Below, piece by piece: positions 13,001 to 25,300 of a DNA stretch of 64,000 nt. The notes beneath the pieces are model-generated. The model made no database searches. It saw only the letters and a program-made list of their open reading frames with translations, and was not told the origin of the DNA. The position numbers and the translations under genes are program-made. Origin of the DNA: Callorhinus ursinus (Eukaryota; Chordata; Mammalia; Carnivora; Otariidae); NCBI RefSeq assembly GCF_003265705.1, contig NW_020312775.1, positions 3,924,822 to 3,988,821 on the forward strand, read 5' to 3'. Every line of letters begins with the position of its first letter. Position 1 is the first letter of the stretch.

Positions 13001-13754
13001 TTTAGCCTCCATGTGTTTGAGTTCATTCTGAATTTCCTTTTGTGATTGAGTTCCAGTTTCAAAGCACTGTGGTTGAAAAATATGCAGGGAATGATCTCAA
13101 TCTTTTGGTACCAGTTGAGACTTGATTTGTTACCCAGGATGTGATCTATTATGGAGAACGTTCCATGTGCACTTGAGTAGAATGTGTATTCTGTTGCTTT
13201 GGGATGGAATGTTCTCAATATATCTGTGAAGTCCATCTGGTCCAGTGTGTCCTTCAAAGCCCTTATTTCCTTGTTGATCTTCTGCTTAGATGACCTATCC
13301 ATTGCAGTAAGGGGGGGTGTTAAAGTCCCCTACTATTATTGTATTATTATTGATGTGTTTATTTGATTTTGTTATTAATTGGTTTATATAATTGGTTGCT
13401 CCCTTGTTAGGGCCATAAATATTTACAAATTTTAGATCTTCTTGTTGGATAGAACTTTTAATTATGGTATAGTGTCCTTCCTCATCTTTTGTTACACTCT
13501 ACTTTAAAATCTAATTTGTTTGATAAATGGATTGCCTTCCCAACTTACTTTTGATGTCCATTATCATGATAAATGTTTTTCCATCCCCTCACTTTAAATC
13601 TGGGGGTGACTTTCAATCTAAAATGTGTCTCTTGCAGACAGCATATCAGTGGGTCTTGTTTTTGTATCCAATCTGATATCCTGTGTCTTTTGATCGGAGC
13701 ATTTAGCCCATTTACATTCAGGGTGACTATTGAAAGATATGAATTTAGTGCCAT
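10037..13754 (-). pseudogene. L1 ORF2 (endonuclease/reverse transcriptase), broken
   Basis: ORF2p nicks DNA and reverse-transcribes L1 RNA at the nick. The start at 13754 (MALNSYLS) is fixed by comparison with the second long L1, where the same start and the same 81-bp ORF1-ORF2 spacer occur. The frame is open over 13545-13754 (endonuclease N-terminus with the NVNGLNAPIKRHR motif and the QETHF catalytic glutamate), 12952-13302 (end of the endonuclease), 12230-12439 and 11439-12113 (reverse transcriptase with [10 protein letters not shown]; the FADD codons are 11727-11738), 11154-11399, and 10282-10584 (C-terminal region). Frame changes and stops separate these blocks. The segment before LSPLLF reads GAQIDL, a change at a normally conserved RT motif. 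Span about 3.72 kb, slightly short of the usual 3.8 kb. Not functional. Confidence 0.9.
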
Positions 13755-13835
13755 TGTATTGCCTATAAAGTCACTGTTTCTGTATATTTTCTCTGTTCCT
13801 TTCTGGTATATGTTACTTTTGAGGTCTCTCTTCAC

Positions 13836-14739
13836 TTATAGGATCCCCTTTAATATTTCTTGCAGGGCTGGTTTAGTGATGACAAATTCTTTTATTTTCT
13901 ATTTGTCCTGGATTTTTTTTTTTTAATTACTCCTTCTATTTTGCATGACATCCTAGCTGGATAAAGTATTCTTGGCTGCATATTTTTCTCATTTAGCACC
14001 TGAATATATCATGTCAGTCCTTTCTGGCCTGCCAGGTCTTCGTGGATAGGTCTGCTGCCAATCTAATGTTTCTACTCTTGTAGGTTACAGACCTCTTGTC
14101 CTGAGCTGCTTTCAGGATATTCTCTTTGACTCTGAGATTTGCAAGTTTTACTATTATACGTTGGGATGTTGACCTATTTTTATTGATTTTGTGGGGGGTT
14201 CTCTGTGCCTCCTGGATTTTGATGCCTGTTGCCTTCCCCAGATTAGGGAAGTTCTCTGCTATAATTTGTTCCAATATATCTTCTGCTCCCCTCTCTTTCT
14301 TCTTCATCTGGGATCCCAATTATTCTAATATTGTTTTGCTCTATGGTATCACTTACCTCTTGAATCCTCCCCTCGTGATCCAGTAATTGTTTCTCTCTTT
14401 TCCTCAGCTTCTTTATTCTCCATCATTTGGTCTTCTATATCACTAATTCTCTCTTCTGTCTCATTTATCCTAGCAGTTAGAGTCTCCATTTTTCATTACA
14501 TCTCAATAATAGCCTTTTTGATTTTGACTTGGTTAGATTTTAGTTCTTTTATTTCTTCAGAAAGGGATTCTCTAGTGTCTTCTATGTTTTTTTTCAAGCT
14601 CAGCCAGTATGTTTATAATTGTTATTCTGAACTCTAGTTCTGACTTCTTACTAATGTCCATATTGATTAGGTCCCTGGCAGTCAAGACTGTTTCTTGTTC
14701 TCTTTTGTTTTTTTGAGATGAGTTTTTCTGTCTTGTCAT
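13836..14739 (-). pseudogene. L1 ORF1 (RNA-binding chaperone), broken
   Basis: ORF1p is the trimeric RNA-binding protein of the L1 particle. The start MTRQKN at 14739 and stop at 13836-13838 give a 904-bp span, matching the roughly 0.9-kb ORF1 of the other long L1 here. The N-terminal frame 14572-14739 includes an Asp/Ile-rich start of the coiled coil; note that the open frame extends upstream to 14796 but MTRQKN is the family start. The C-terminal block 14014-14319 holds EDILEQIIAENFPNLGK and STKTWQARKD, typical of the RRM and C-terminal domain. Frameshifts lie between about 14319 and 14572 and again after 14014. Confidence 0.85.
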
Positions 14740-16683
14740 TGGAGAACAAAATACTAAAAGTGCAACAACAACCCCAGAGAAATATACACTAAACAAATCA
14801 GAAGAGACAGGAAATTAGGAAAAAAAATAAAGAATATAATCAGACAGATGACCAGAATAGAGCAATATGCTGGATTCTGTGGTGTTTTGGTCTGTTTTCT
14901 AGGAAACTAGATCCCAAAATTGTAAAGAAAGAAAAACTTGCATATGTACAAAAATAAAATTAAATACATTGAAAGGATAGTATGTAATTGTAAAAATGTA
15001 AGTCAAAAGACAAGAAAAAACAAAGAGAAAAGAAAAACAACAACAACAACAAAAAAGAAGGGATATAAACAGACAGGTGAACAGAACAGAGCAATACACA
15101 ATCCCCTGAGTGTATTTTGGTCAATTTCTTAGAGGAAACTACATCTCAAAATTGTAAAGGAAGAAAAATTTATATATACAAAGATAAAATTAAATACATT
15201 GAGAAGATAGACTGTAATTGTAAAGATGAAAATTAGAAAAGACTTTAAAAAAGCAAATGACAAAAATAACAACAACAACAAAAAAACATAAAATGGAAGA
15301 AGAAGAAAAGGAAAAATAAAAAGAGAATATGATATGATCAGGCAGTTGACTAGAACAGAGCCATACACTAAATTTTGGGTGTATTTTGGTCTGTTAGAAG
15401 AAACTGTATCCAAAATTTTAAGAAAGAAAACATATATATACAAAGATAAGGTTAAACACATGAAGGGATAGAATGTGACTGTAATAATGAAACTAAAAAA
15501 AATTTTCTAAGAAGGAGTTGATAAAATAAAAAGTTGGTTGAAAAACGAAAGAAGAAAAATTTAAAAAGAAAAAATAACTAAAGAAAATTTTAAGAAAATT
15601 AAAGTTGAAAGACTAAAGAACCATAGGGAAAAAGCCATGAGTTCTAAGTGCTATATTTCCCTAGTGCTGGAGTTTTGCAGTTCTCATTGATCGGGAAACT
15701 TGGTCTTGGCTGGATGTTTTTGCTAATCTTCCGGGAGAGGGGCCTGTTGTATTGATTCTCAAATGTCTTTTCCCCTGGCGAAATTGCACCACCCTTGCCA
15801 GGGACCTGGCTAAGTAATCTGCTCCGATTTCCATATAGAGTGGCTTCTGTTCCCTGAAGGGTCTCCTGCTGCTTTAGAGGATGAGAATGAAAATAACGGC
15901 CTCCCAATCTCCAGCCCCAGAGCCAAAAGCTTGGTGCCCCACTCCTCAGTGAGCCCTCAGAGAAAAGCAGTCAATCACTACTGTCTCCCTGGTCTCTGGC
16001 CACACTCCGTGCTCAACCCACCTGTGATCAAGTGTTTCTATCTCAGGTACATGACCCCGTTTGGAGTCTCCAACCCCCAGCAGACTCCTGTGGCACACTC
16101 CCACACCACTCCTCATAGAGGTAGAAGGGGGGTGTCCCTAGTTCTTCTGCTTGTTGGACCCCTGCTGGACTGTGCCGTGGATCATGGTTTATGGCAACCC
16201 TGAGCTGAGATCCCACTCCTGGGCTCACTCTTTGCAGCTGGCATCACTGCTCAAATACCTGGGAGCTCTGCCACACTCAGTTACCCGCAGGTCTTCCTGT
16301 TACCCCAAGGATCCTGAGACCACACTGCTCCAGCTAGGGTTCCACTCCCCACTTTGTCACCTGAGCAACGTCCCTCACCAGAGCAGACTTTTAAAAGTTC
16401 CAATTTTGCACTTCACTGCTCTATCACTTTCTGGTAGCTGGCTGATGGAGGCTCCCTCTTCCTACGGTCTATCTTCCCATATATTGCTTCAGATTCGCTT
16501 CTCTGCACCTCCTACCTTGCAGAATATGGTCACTTTTCTATTCATAAAGTTGCAGCTATTCTTTTCTTCAATTTCCCGTTGAGTTTACAGGTGTTCAGAA
16601 TGGTTTGTTAGCTATCTAGCGGAACTCCTGGGACCAGACAAAATTAAGGTCATCTACTCCTCCACCATCTTGGACTTCTCTCT
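14740..16683 (-). promoter_or_regulatory. L1 5' UTR / promoter region with tandem units
   Basis: The roughly 1.94 kb upstream of ORF1 should hold the internal RNA polymerase II promoter. The outer half (about 15640-16680) is the most GC-rich stretch in the window. The half next to ORF1 (about 14760-15500) is A-rich on the plus strand and built of three similar units (see separate entry). Promoter function is inferred from position in the element; no individual factor site is claimed. Confidence 0.7.
14835..15500 (-). repeat. Three tandem units inside the L1 5' region
   Basis: Three related blocks start with CAGACAGATGACCAGAATAG (14841), CAGACAGGTGAACAGAACAG (15070) and CAGGCAGTTGACTAGAACAG (15339), a spacing of 229 and 269 bp. 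Each continues with 'agagc(a/c)ata', 'gt(g)tattttggtc', 'agaaact', 'caaaattgtaaag(a/g)aagaaaa', 'tacaaa(a/g)ata', 'taaa(t/c)acat' and 'gatagaatgt(a/g)a(t/c)tgta', then an A-rich run with CAACAACAA in the first two. The spacing difference comes mainly from the A-rich part. Confidence 0.85.
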
Positions 16684-16734
16684 AGGTTTAAGTCTTTTAA
16701 ACTAATTGGGCCATGTTTGGGACTCCCTTCTTGG

Positions 16735-16945
16735 CAGTATGATGTAGTTGAAAAAGTACATTATTGGGGGACAAATCCAAGTCCTGTTACATATTAACTG
16801 TGTAGTCTTGGGTTAGTTATTTAATGACTTTGTGAGAGAAGCTCATCTCTAAAATTAAAATAAGAATATTGCCTTTGAAGAGCTTTATGGGGCTTAGCAT
16901 AATGTGTGCAAACAACTGGCACACGATCAATGGTAGTTGTTATGA
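16735..16945 (+). repeat. MIR relic
   Basis: Sense MIR order: 'cagtatgatgtagttgaaaa', 'aactgtgtagtcttgggttagttatttaatgac', 'gcttagcataatgtgtgcaa', 'gatcaatggtagttgttat'. Confidence 0.7.
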
Positions 16946-17689
16946 CTAATTGTTATCTAGTTTCTATTGACATATCCTATGTTTCTAGACAAATTTGATT
17001 TTTAATTTATGCTGGACACAGAAGCTAATTTAGGTCTTATTGCAAAAAATGAAATGAAAATCTAGACTAGTAATGTTAAGGATATTACTACTCAAAATAT
17101 TTGTAGCTTTTTGATCATGTATATAGCTCATCAGATTTGGAACATTAGACTGCATTTGTATATTCATCTGTAGCAGGATTCAGATCACAGAAGGCCTCTG
17201 TTTCCCAAAGTAAGATTTTTGGAACTGTTTTTGACACATACAAATTAGTAAGCTGCTACAAAGTCACTTGCTCATTGTATGGCTGAGCAAGCATGCTTGG
17301 CAGACTGAAGCAGAAATTTATCACCTTAAAAATGGTGGTTACAACTGTTCATTCATAAAGATGCCAACTCTTCCATGAAGACTTCCATTAAGGATGAATC
17401 TTTGTTACCTCTTTAATCCCATGTGCTATCTTTGCATTTCTATCATAAAACTCAGCAAATTCTGTCATGCATTGTACTTAGTTCTAGACATATTTTTATT
17501 CACAAGACTATAACAGGTCACTCCCATTTCCCACACTTCTGCAGGAGCAAAGAGGGAGTTCAGAAACTCTGAATATTCCAGATAAGACCCCCCCTTCTCT
17601 GGCCTCCATATCACACTTGGTTATAATTTAACTCCCAACTCTAATCTCATAGAATGTTATGGGCCATGATTAAACCTCCTCTCCACAAT
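16946..17689. other. No recognisable feature
   Basis: AT-rich sequence, possibly with degraded L2 towards the right. No gene-like signal. Confidence 0.4.
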
Positions 17690-17904
17690 ACTTCTTAATA
17701 TCACTGCATAGCCCCCTTTTCTGTTTTATTTTTCTCTATGGCACTTATAAACACCTGGATATTTTCCTAATTTCTTTACTGTCTGTTTTCTTCCACTAGA
17801 CTATAAGCTTCCTGAAGGCAGGTATTTTTCAGTGCTTTATTATTACTTTATTCCCAATGCCAGGAACTTTGCTTGTCACATAGTAAGTGCTCAATACATA
17901 TTTG
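17690..17904 (+). repeat. L2 3'-end relic
   Basis: 'agactataagcttcctgaaggcagg', 'attcccaatgccaggaactttgc' and 'cacatagtaagtgctcaata' follow the LINE-2 3' end. The later L1 at 17905 inserted at its end. Confidence 0.75.
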
Positions 17905-18284
17905 CTTTTTTGGGGAGGGGGTTAAAAATTATTTAAATTCTAGTTGGTTAACATACAGTGCAATATTGGTTTCAGGAGTAGAATTCAGTGACTCATCACA
18001 ACAACTGTCCTCATTAATACCCATCACCCATCTAGCCCATCCTCCACCCATCTCCTTCCATCAACCCTTAGTTGGTTCTCTATCTCTATCTTATCTCTTT
18101 TGATTTGTTTCCTTTTCTTTTTTTTCCCTTTTTTTCCCCTCCTTTCCCATATGTTCATCTGTTTTGTTTCTTAAATTCCACATATAAGTGAAGTCATCGG
18201 GTATTTGTCTTTCTCTGACTGACTTATTTCACTTATAATACACTTTATCTCCATTTATGTCATAACAAATGACAGGATTTCATT

Positions 18285-18472
18285 TTTTTTAAAGATTTTA
18301 TTTATTTATTTGAGAGAGAGAGAATGAGAGAGAGCACAAGAGGGAAGAGGGTCAGAGGGAGAAGCAGACACCCTGACGAGCAGGGACCCCAGTGCAGGAC
18401 TCAATCCCGGGACTCCAGAATCATGACCTGAGCCAAAGGCAGTCACTTAACCAACTGAGCCACCCAGGTGCC
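18285..18472 (-). mobile_element. CAN-SINE nested in an L1
   Basis: Reverse SINE with an exact 12-bp TSD CAGGATTTCATT at 18273-18284 and 18473-18484. Removing it and one TSD copy rejoins the L1 without a gap, confirming nesting. Confidence 0.96.
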
Positions 18473-18511
18473 CAGGATTTCATTCTTTTTGATGGCTGAC
18501 TAATATTCTGT

Positions 18512-18602
18512 TATACATATATATACACATATATAGACACATATACATATACACATAGAGAATATGTATATGTAGATATGTGTATATACATATGTGTATA
18601 CT
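18512..18602. repeat. TA/CA-rich microsatellite within L1 ORF2
   Basis: Alternating 'catatatatacacatatata' and 'gtatatgtagatatgtgtat' blocks replace the short 'tgtatatatac' present at this ORF2 site in other L1 copies in the window. Confidence 0.8.
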
Positions 18603-19016
18603 ACTTCTTTATCTATTCATCAGTTGATGGACATTTGAGCTCTTTCCATAGTTTGGTTATTGTTGATAATGCTGTCATAAACATTGGGGTGCATGTACCT
18701 CTTCAAATCTGTATTTTTGTATCTTTTGTGCCAATACCTAGTAGTGCAATTGCTGGATCATAAGCTAGTTCTATTTTTAATTTTTTGAGGAACCTCCATA
18801 TTGTTCTCCAGAGCAGCTACACCAGTTTGCATACCCACCAACAATGCAATAGTGTTCCCCTTTCTCCACATCCTCACCAACACCTGTTGTTTCTTGTTTT
18901 GTTAATTTTAGCCATTCTGACAGTCAATATATATTTGTTTAGTAAATATTGAATCAACAGGAAATTTGTTGAACTCAGAGATTGTATCATATTTATAACT
19001 GTTTCACTTCAATAAT

Positions 19017-19203
19017 ATTTTTTATTTATTTATTTGACAGTGAGAGACACAGCAAGAGAGGGAAAACAAGCAGAGGGAGTGTGAGAGGGAGAAGCAGGCT
19101 TCCTGCGGAGCAGGGAGCCTGATGTGGGACTTGATCCCAGGACGCTGGGATCATGACCTGAGCCGAAGGCAGACGCTTAAGGACTGAGCCACCCAGGCAC
19201 CCA
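19017..19203 (-). mobile_element. CAN-SINE
   Basis: Reverse SINE from 'attttttatttatttatttg' to 'gccacccaggcaccc'. TTCAATAAT at 19008-19016 and 19206-19214 is a likely TSD, with slightly uncertain ends. Confidence 0.92.
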
Positions 19204-19214
19204 CATTCAATAAT

Positions 19215-20329
19215 TTGAATATCTTTACTAACCTAAGTCTTTGGATTCTTCTAACTGTGCTGATAGTGAACAGAAACCAACTGAAGTATTGTGGTTCATA
19301 TGACCTATGTGTAGACTATGAACACTAATTTAGACCTCAAATAATGTTATAATGCAGAATTGAGAAGAGAAATAAAAGTAGAGTATATAGTATCTTTTTT
19401 ATTCTTATTTATAAGCCTATAACCAAACTGATTTATACCAGAACCACTTCCCAACATTAATAAAAGTATAATACAACATACTTCTGGCCCATGAATAAAT
19501 GGGGAATGATAACAAATCAAGAGCAATGAGAACATTTATACTTATACTACATGTTAGCAACAATATGACATCTATATTCATAGAGCCTAAACTACCCAAT
19601 GACTATGGTCCTAGCAAATGTGCCTGTGGCTCTGAGTATCCTGAAAAATGAGGGCTTGCCTGATTGGGAGAAAGGAAAAGATGGCTGCAGGGAAAAACTA
19701 TTGTAAGTGCTATGGGTCAACATAGCAGGTAAAGGTTAAAAAAAATACCATTTTCTTTGGGCAATTTCCCCAGGAATGTTAGAACAATTTGCAGCTGAAA
19801 ATAGTAATTAGGGAAAGGTTAAATAAAATTAAAATACACCACTGATTAAGATGAGAAAATTCTAAAATGTTGATAAAAGTATGAACATATAAGATTTGGT
19901 AAGGGCTCTTCTGAATAAACTGGAGTATAACAGGGGTATTTACCAAAAGTATTTAAGGTCTATTTTATTGTCTATAGCATCCTTTATTTTAACCAAGTTT
20001 TAAGGAAGGATTTTTTGTTGTAATTTTTACTCTTTACAACTAAATTCCATGTTCTCTAAGTTTTTAGCAAATCTTTTTGTCCAAAAATGTGCAATAAAAA
20101 TATTGTTGTACATGTTAGTAGTTCCTAGATTTATACACTTTGGGTGTCTACAGGCATTTAAAGATAAACTACAAATCTAAAAAGTTAGAAATAATTTTAG
20201 AATGGTATTTAACATGATGGATTTGAAACTCTAAGATCTATAGAAAATTGCTTTTAGTAGCAGTCACACTATTATAAGCTAAAATTAATGCAAACCCCAA
20301 AACTCAAGTGAGGAGGGAGTACTGCTCAT
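19215..20329. other. No recognisable feature
   Basis: About 1.1 kb of AT-rich unique-looking sequence. Reading frames of about 60 codons only. Confidence 0.45.
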
Positions 20330-20515
20330 TGGTCTGAGCCCAGAATTCAGTCTCTTCTCCTGGGCTTTAATCCCTGCACTGTGACTACAGAGTAAGTAAT
20401 TTCCATTTTAACCCTTATGCTGCCTCAGTTTCCGAATTTGTTATAAGGAAAAACTACTGGCATACCTTGTTGAACTTTGGAGATTTAAAGATGAAATATA
20501 ACTGCTCTTAGAAAA
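20330..20515 (+). repeat. MIR-like relic
   Basis: 'ttaatccctgcactgtgact', 'gcctcagtttccgaatttgttataagg' and 'gaactttggagatttaaagatgaaatat' resemble sense MIR. Confidence 0.55.
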
Positions 20516-21350
20516 AATGAGCCATAATAATGCTAATTATTATTACAAAAATAAATGCATGTTCATCATATGATAATTTATGCAGAATGAGATTGGGGAA
20601 AGGAGACTCTCAGAGATCTTTTGTGTAAGTTAAATGAGTCCTCTCCATTTAGTTGGCTCCCTAATAGCTGTCAACTGCATGTAAGATTTGCAAACAGTAC
20701 AGTGATGATGGAGTTAGTGGAATGAAAGATAAAAAAAAAGAACAGTTATACGACTCATTTAGATTATGAGGCAATAGTCCAGCTCACTGCAGCACCTTGA
20801 TAGCAAAGATCAGTAAAACCAAATCCAGAACTCACAAATTATCAACAATCAGTCACACCAAATGTGTCAGTCTCACAGCCAGTTAGTTAAATTGACATGT
20901 CCTCTATCAGCATTTCACAAAATCTAAGATGCATACAAGACCAAAAACTTGTAATTGCAATTAAAAAAAATAATTCCTTCTTGCACAATTTCTTGCTAAT
21001 TAGATTTATTATGTCAATCTTTAAATTATACATTCAGATCCATCTGCATGAGATAGAGATAGACAGAGGGAACCTATCAAACTGACACTGGAGAATTTCA
21101 TAGGTTCTGCCTCACTTATCTTCCCTGCTTCAGCCAATAAATACTTATCATCATTATAGTGTTCCATGGTAAATGTACATAGAGATTTTTAGATGCTGAG
21201 ATACAGATAATGTTTTCTGCAGGGTGTTAGAACAGACTGATCATGGAATGGTAGAAAATTTAAGTAGGGCATCAGTTCCAAACAGCATAGTGGGAAGTTG
21301 CCTTAGCAATTTGAGTGCATGAGGAAGTGACTTAGAAAACACAGTAAACT
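20516..21350. other. No recognisable feature
   Basis: AT-rich sequence up to the 5' end of the next L1; no supported gene. Confidence 0.4.
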
Positions 21351-21407
21351 ACATTGTTACCCTGTTAGCATTTTGTTCTCTCATTCATCTATTCTCCTCT
21401 GGACAAA

Positions 21408-22303
21408 ATGACAAGAAAGAAAAAAAATCACTTCAACAAAAATAACAAGAGGAAGTACGGCTGCCAGGGACCTAATCAATACGGACATCAGTAAGATGTT
21501 GGAACTAGAGTTCAGAATGATGATTTTAAAGATACTAGCTGGGCTTGAAAAAAGCATGGAAGTTACTAGAGAAACCCTTTCTGGAGAAATAAAAGAACTA
21601 AAATCTAACCAAGTCGAAATAAAAAAAGCTATTAATTAGGTGCAATAAAAAATGGAGGCTCTAACTGCTAGGATAAATGAGGCAGAAGAGAGAATTAGTG
21701 ATATAAAAGACCAAATGATGGAAAATAAAGGACCTGAGAAAAAGAGAGATAAACAACTACTGGATCACGAGGGGAGAATTCGAGAGATAAGTGATACCAT
21801 AAGATGAAACAGCATTACAATAATTGGGATCCCAGAAGAAGAAAGAGAGAGAGGGGGGCAGAAGGTGTATTGGAGCAAATTATAGCAGAGAACTTCCCTA
21901 ATTTGGGGAAGGAAACAAGCATCAAAATCCAGGAGGCACAGAGAACCCCTCTCAAAATCTATAAAAATAGGTCAACACCCCAACATCTAAGAGTAAAACT
22001 TACGAGTCTCAGAGACAAAGAGAAAATCATGAAACCAACTCGGGAGAAGAGATACGTAAACTACAATGGTAGAAACATTAGATTGGCAACAGACCTATCC
22101 ACAGAGACCTGGCAGGCCAGAAAGGACTGGTGTGATATATTCAGAGCACTAAATGGGAAAAATATGCAGCCAAGAATACTATATCCAGCTAAGCTGCCAT
22201 TGAGAATAGAAGGAGAGATAAAAACCTTCAGGACAAACAAAAACTAAAGGAATTTGCAAACATGAAACCAGCCTTACAGGAAATATTGAAAGGGGTCCTC
22301 TAA
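21408..22303 (+). pseudogene. L1 ORF1, broken
   Basis: The start at 21408 (MTRKKK) and the end at about 22303 give about 0.9 kb. An early stop follows a dozen codons after the start. The C-terminal two-thirds is open from 21804 to 22247, with EGVLEQIIAENFPNLGKE, then DLSTETWQARKDWCDIFRAL and the end region QPRILYPAKLPLRI. That is the RRM plus C-terminal domain of ORF1p. The last residues are reached only after another frame change near 22240. Confidence 0.85.
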
Positions 22304-22384
22304 GCAAAGAGAGAGCCTAAAAGTAACATAGACCAGAAAGGAACACAGACAATATACAGTAACAGTCACCTTACAGGAAATAAA

Positions 22385-25300
22385 ATGGCACTAAATTCAT
22401 ATCTTTCAATAGTTACCCTGAATGTAAATGGGCTCAATGCCCCAATCAAAAGACACAGGCTATCAGATCAGATAAAAAAACAAGACCCATCGATATGCTG
22501 TCTGCAAGAGACTCATTTTAGACCCAAAGACAGCCCCAGATTGAAAGTGAAGGGGTGGAAAACCATTTACCATGCTAATGGACACCAAAAGAAAGCTGGG
22601 GTGGCAATCCTTATATCAGACAAATTAGATTTTAAACCAAAGACTCTAATAAGACACGAGGAAGGACACTATATGCTACTTAAAGGGTCTATCCAACAAG
22701 AAGATCTAACAATTGTAAATATCTATGCCCCTAACATGGGAGCAGCCAATTAATAACAAAAGTAAAGAAACACATCGACAACAATACAATAATAATGGGG
22801 GACTTTAACACCCCCCTCATTGAAATGGACAGATCATCTAAGCAAAAGGTCAACAAGGAAATAAAGACTTTAAATGACACACTGGACCAAATGGACTTCA
22901 CAGATATACTCAGAACATTCCATCCAAAAGCAACAGAACACACATTCTTCTCCAGTGCCCAAGGAACATTCTCCAGAATAGATCACATCCTAGGTCACAA
23001 ATCAGGTCTCAACTGGTACCAAAAGACTGGGATCATTCCCTGCATATTTTTGGACCACAGTGCTTTGAAACTAGAACTCAATCACAAGAAGAAAGTTGGA
23101 AAGAACTCAAATACATGGAGGCTAAAGAGCATCCTACTAAAGAATAAATGGATCAACCAGGAAATTGAAGAAGAATTTTTAAAAATTCATGGAAACCAAT
23201 GAAAATGAAAACACAACTGTTCAAAATCTTTGAGATGCAGCAAAGGCAGTCCTAAGAGGAAAGTATATAGCGATGCAAGCCTTTCTCCAGAAACAAAAAA
23301 GTTCTCAAATATGCAACCTAACCCTACACCTAAAGGAGCTGGAGAAAGAGCAGCAAATAAAGCCTAAACCCAGCAGGAGAAGAGAAATAATAAAGATCAG
23401 AGCATAAATCATTGAAATAGAAACCAAAAGAACACTAGAACAGATCAACGAAGCTAGGAGCGTGTTCTTTGAAAGAATTAACAAGATTGATAAACCCCTG
23501 GCCAGTTATATCAAACAGAAAAGAGAAATGACCCAAATAAATAAAATCATGAATGAAAGAGAAGAGATCACAACCAACACCAAAGAAATACAAACAATTA
23601 TAAGAACATATTATGAGCATCTATATGCCAGCAAATTAGATAATCTGGAAGAAATGGATGCATTCCTAGAGATGTATCAACCACAAAAACTGAACCAGGA
23701 AGAAATAGAAAACCTGAACAAACCTATAACCACTAAGGAAATTGACGCAGTAATCAAACATCTACCAACAAAGAAGAGCCAAGGGTCAAATGGCTTCCCA
23801 GGGGAATGCTACCAAACATTTAAAGAAGAATTAACCTATTCTTCTGAAACTGTTCCAAAAAATAGAAATGGAAGGGAAACTTCCAAACTCGTTTTATGAG
23901 GCCACCATTACCTTGATCCCCAAACCAGACAAAGACCCCATCAAAAAGGAGAATTACAGACCAATATCCTTGATGAACATGGATGCAAAAATTCTCACCA
24001 AAATACTAGCAAATAAGATCCAACAGTACATTAAAAGGATTATTCACCACGACCAAGTGGGATTTATCCCTGGGCTGCAAGTTTGGTTCAACATCTGCAA
24101 ATCAATCAATGTGATACAGTACATTAATAAAAGAAAGAACAAGAAGCATATGATCCTCTCAATAGATACAGAAAAAGAATTTGACAAAATACAGCATCCT
24201 TTCTTGATCAAAACTCTTCAGAGTATAGGGATAGAGGGTACATACTCAATATCATAAAAGCCATCTATGAACAACCCATAGCAAAAATCATTCTCAATGG
24301 GGAAAAACTGAGAGTTTCCCCCTAAGGTCAGGAACACGGCAGGGATGTCCACTATCACCACTGCTCTTCAACATAGTACCAGAAGTCCTAGCCACAGCAA
24401 TCAGACAACAAAAAGAAATAAAAGGCCTCCAAAGTGGCAAAGAAGAAGTCAAACTCTCACTGTTTGCAGATGATATGATACTTTATGTGGAAAACCCAAA
24501 AGACTCCACCCCAAAACTGCTAGAACTCATACAGGAATTCAGTAAAGTGGCAGGATATGAAATCAATGCACACAAATCAGTGGAATTTTTATACACCAAC
24601 AACAAGACAGAAGAAAGAGTAATTAAGGAATCGATCCCATTTAAAATTGCACCCAAAACCAAAAGATTCCTAAGAATAAATCTAACCAAAGAGGCAAAGA
24701 ATCTGTACTCAGAAAACTATAAAATACTCATGAAAGAAAGTGAGGGAGACACAAAGAAATGGAAAAACATTCCCTTGCTCATGGATTGGAAGAACAAATA
24801 TTGTGAAAATGTCAGTGCTACCTAGAACAATCTACACATTCAATGCAATCCCTATCAAAATACCAACCACTTTTTTCAGAGAAATGGAACAAATAAACCT
24901 AAAATTTGTATGGAACCAGAAAAGACCCCGAATACCCAGAAAAACAAAAGCAAAGCTCTTGGTATCACACTTCCAGACTTCCAGCTCTATTACAAAGCTG
25001 TCATCATCAAGACAGTTTGGTTCTGGCACAAAAATAGACACATAGATCAATGGAACAGAATAGAGAGCCCAGAAATGGACCCTCAACTCTATGGTCAACT
25101 AATCTTCCACAAAGCGGGAAAGAATGTCCAATGACAAAAAGACAGTCTCTTCAACAAATGGTGTTGGGAAAATTGGACAGCTATGTGCAGAAAAATGAAA
25201 CTGGACCATTTCCTTACAGCACATACAAAAAAAGACTCAAAATGGTTGAAAGACCTAAATGTGAGACAGGAGTCCCTCAACATCCTAAAGGAGAACACAG

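Larger units (their letters stand above)
9712..16683 (-). mobile_element. Near-full-length L1 (about 7.0 kb) with matching TSD
   Basis: L1 retrotransposon read right to left: 5' end at about 16683 (starts GAGAAGTCCAAGATGGTGGA), a 1.9-kb 5' region, ORF1 (14739 to 13836), an 81-bp spacer, ORF2 (13754 to about 10037), a short 3' UTR and a T-rich (antisense A) tail at 9712-9726. The 16-bp TSD AGGTTTAAGTCTTTTA is identical at 9696-9711 and 16684-16699, so both insertion ends are defined. Both ORFs carry frameshifts and stops, so the element is dead in cis. The perfect TSD despite broken ORFs suggests either moderate age or insertion of an already damaged template. Its 3' end differs from the copies at 55.9-63.2 kb, indicating another subfamily. 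Confidence 0.95.
17905..18923 (-). mobile_element. 5'-truncated L1 (ORF2 C-terminus + 3' UTR) carrying a SINE
   Basis: Antisense L1: 3' UTR at about 17905-18180, then the ORF2 C-terminal region to 18923 (plus-strand landmarks 'gatggacatttgagctcttt' and 'cataaacattggggtgcatg' are the complement of the HPNVYSSI/KELKCPS region). Flanking TCAATACATATTTG (17891-17904) and TCAATATATATTTG (18924-18937) form a 14-bp TSD with one mismatch. A CAN-SINE later inserted at 18285-18472. A TA/CA-rich expansion lies at about 18512-18600. No coding frame survives. Confidence 0.9.

Noticed and set aside
14841..15500. Regularly spaced similar blocks that might suggest a CRISPR-like array
   Set aside because: Units are over 200 bp, diverged, contiguous without unique spacers, and lie in an L1 5' region of a mammalian genome.
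15640..16680. GC-richer stretch that might be a CpG-island promoter of a host gene
   Set aside because: It is the outer part of the L1 5' UTR, bounded by the TSD at 16684. No host exon follows.
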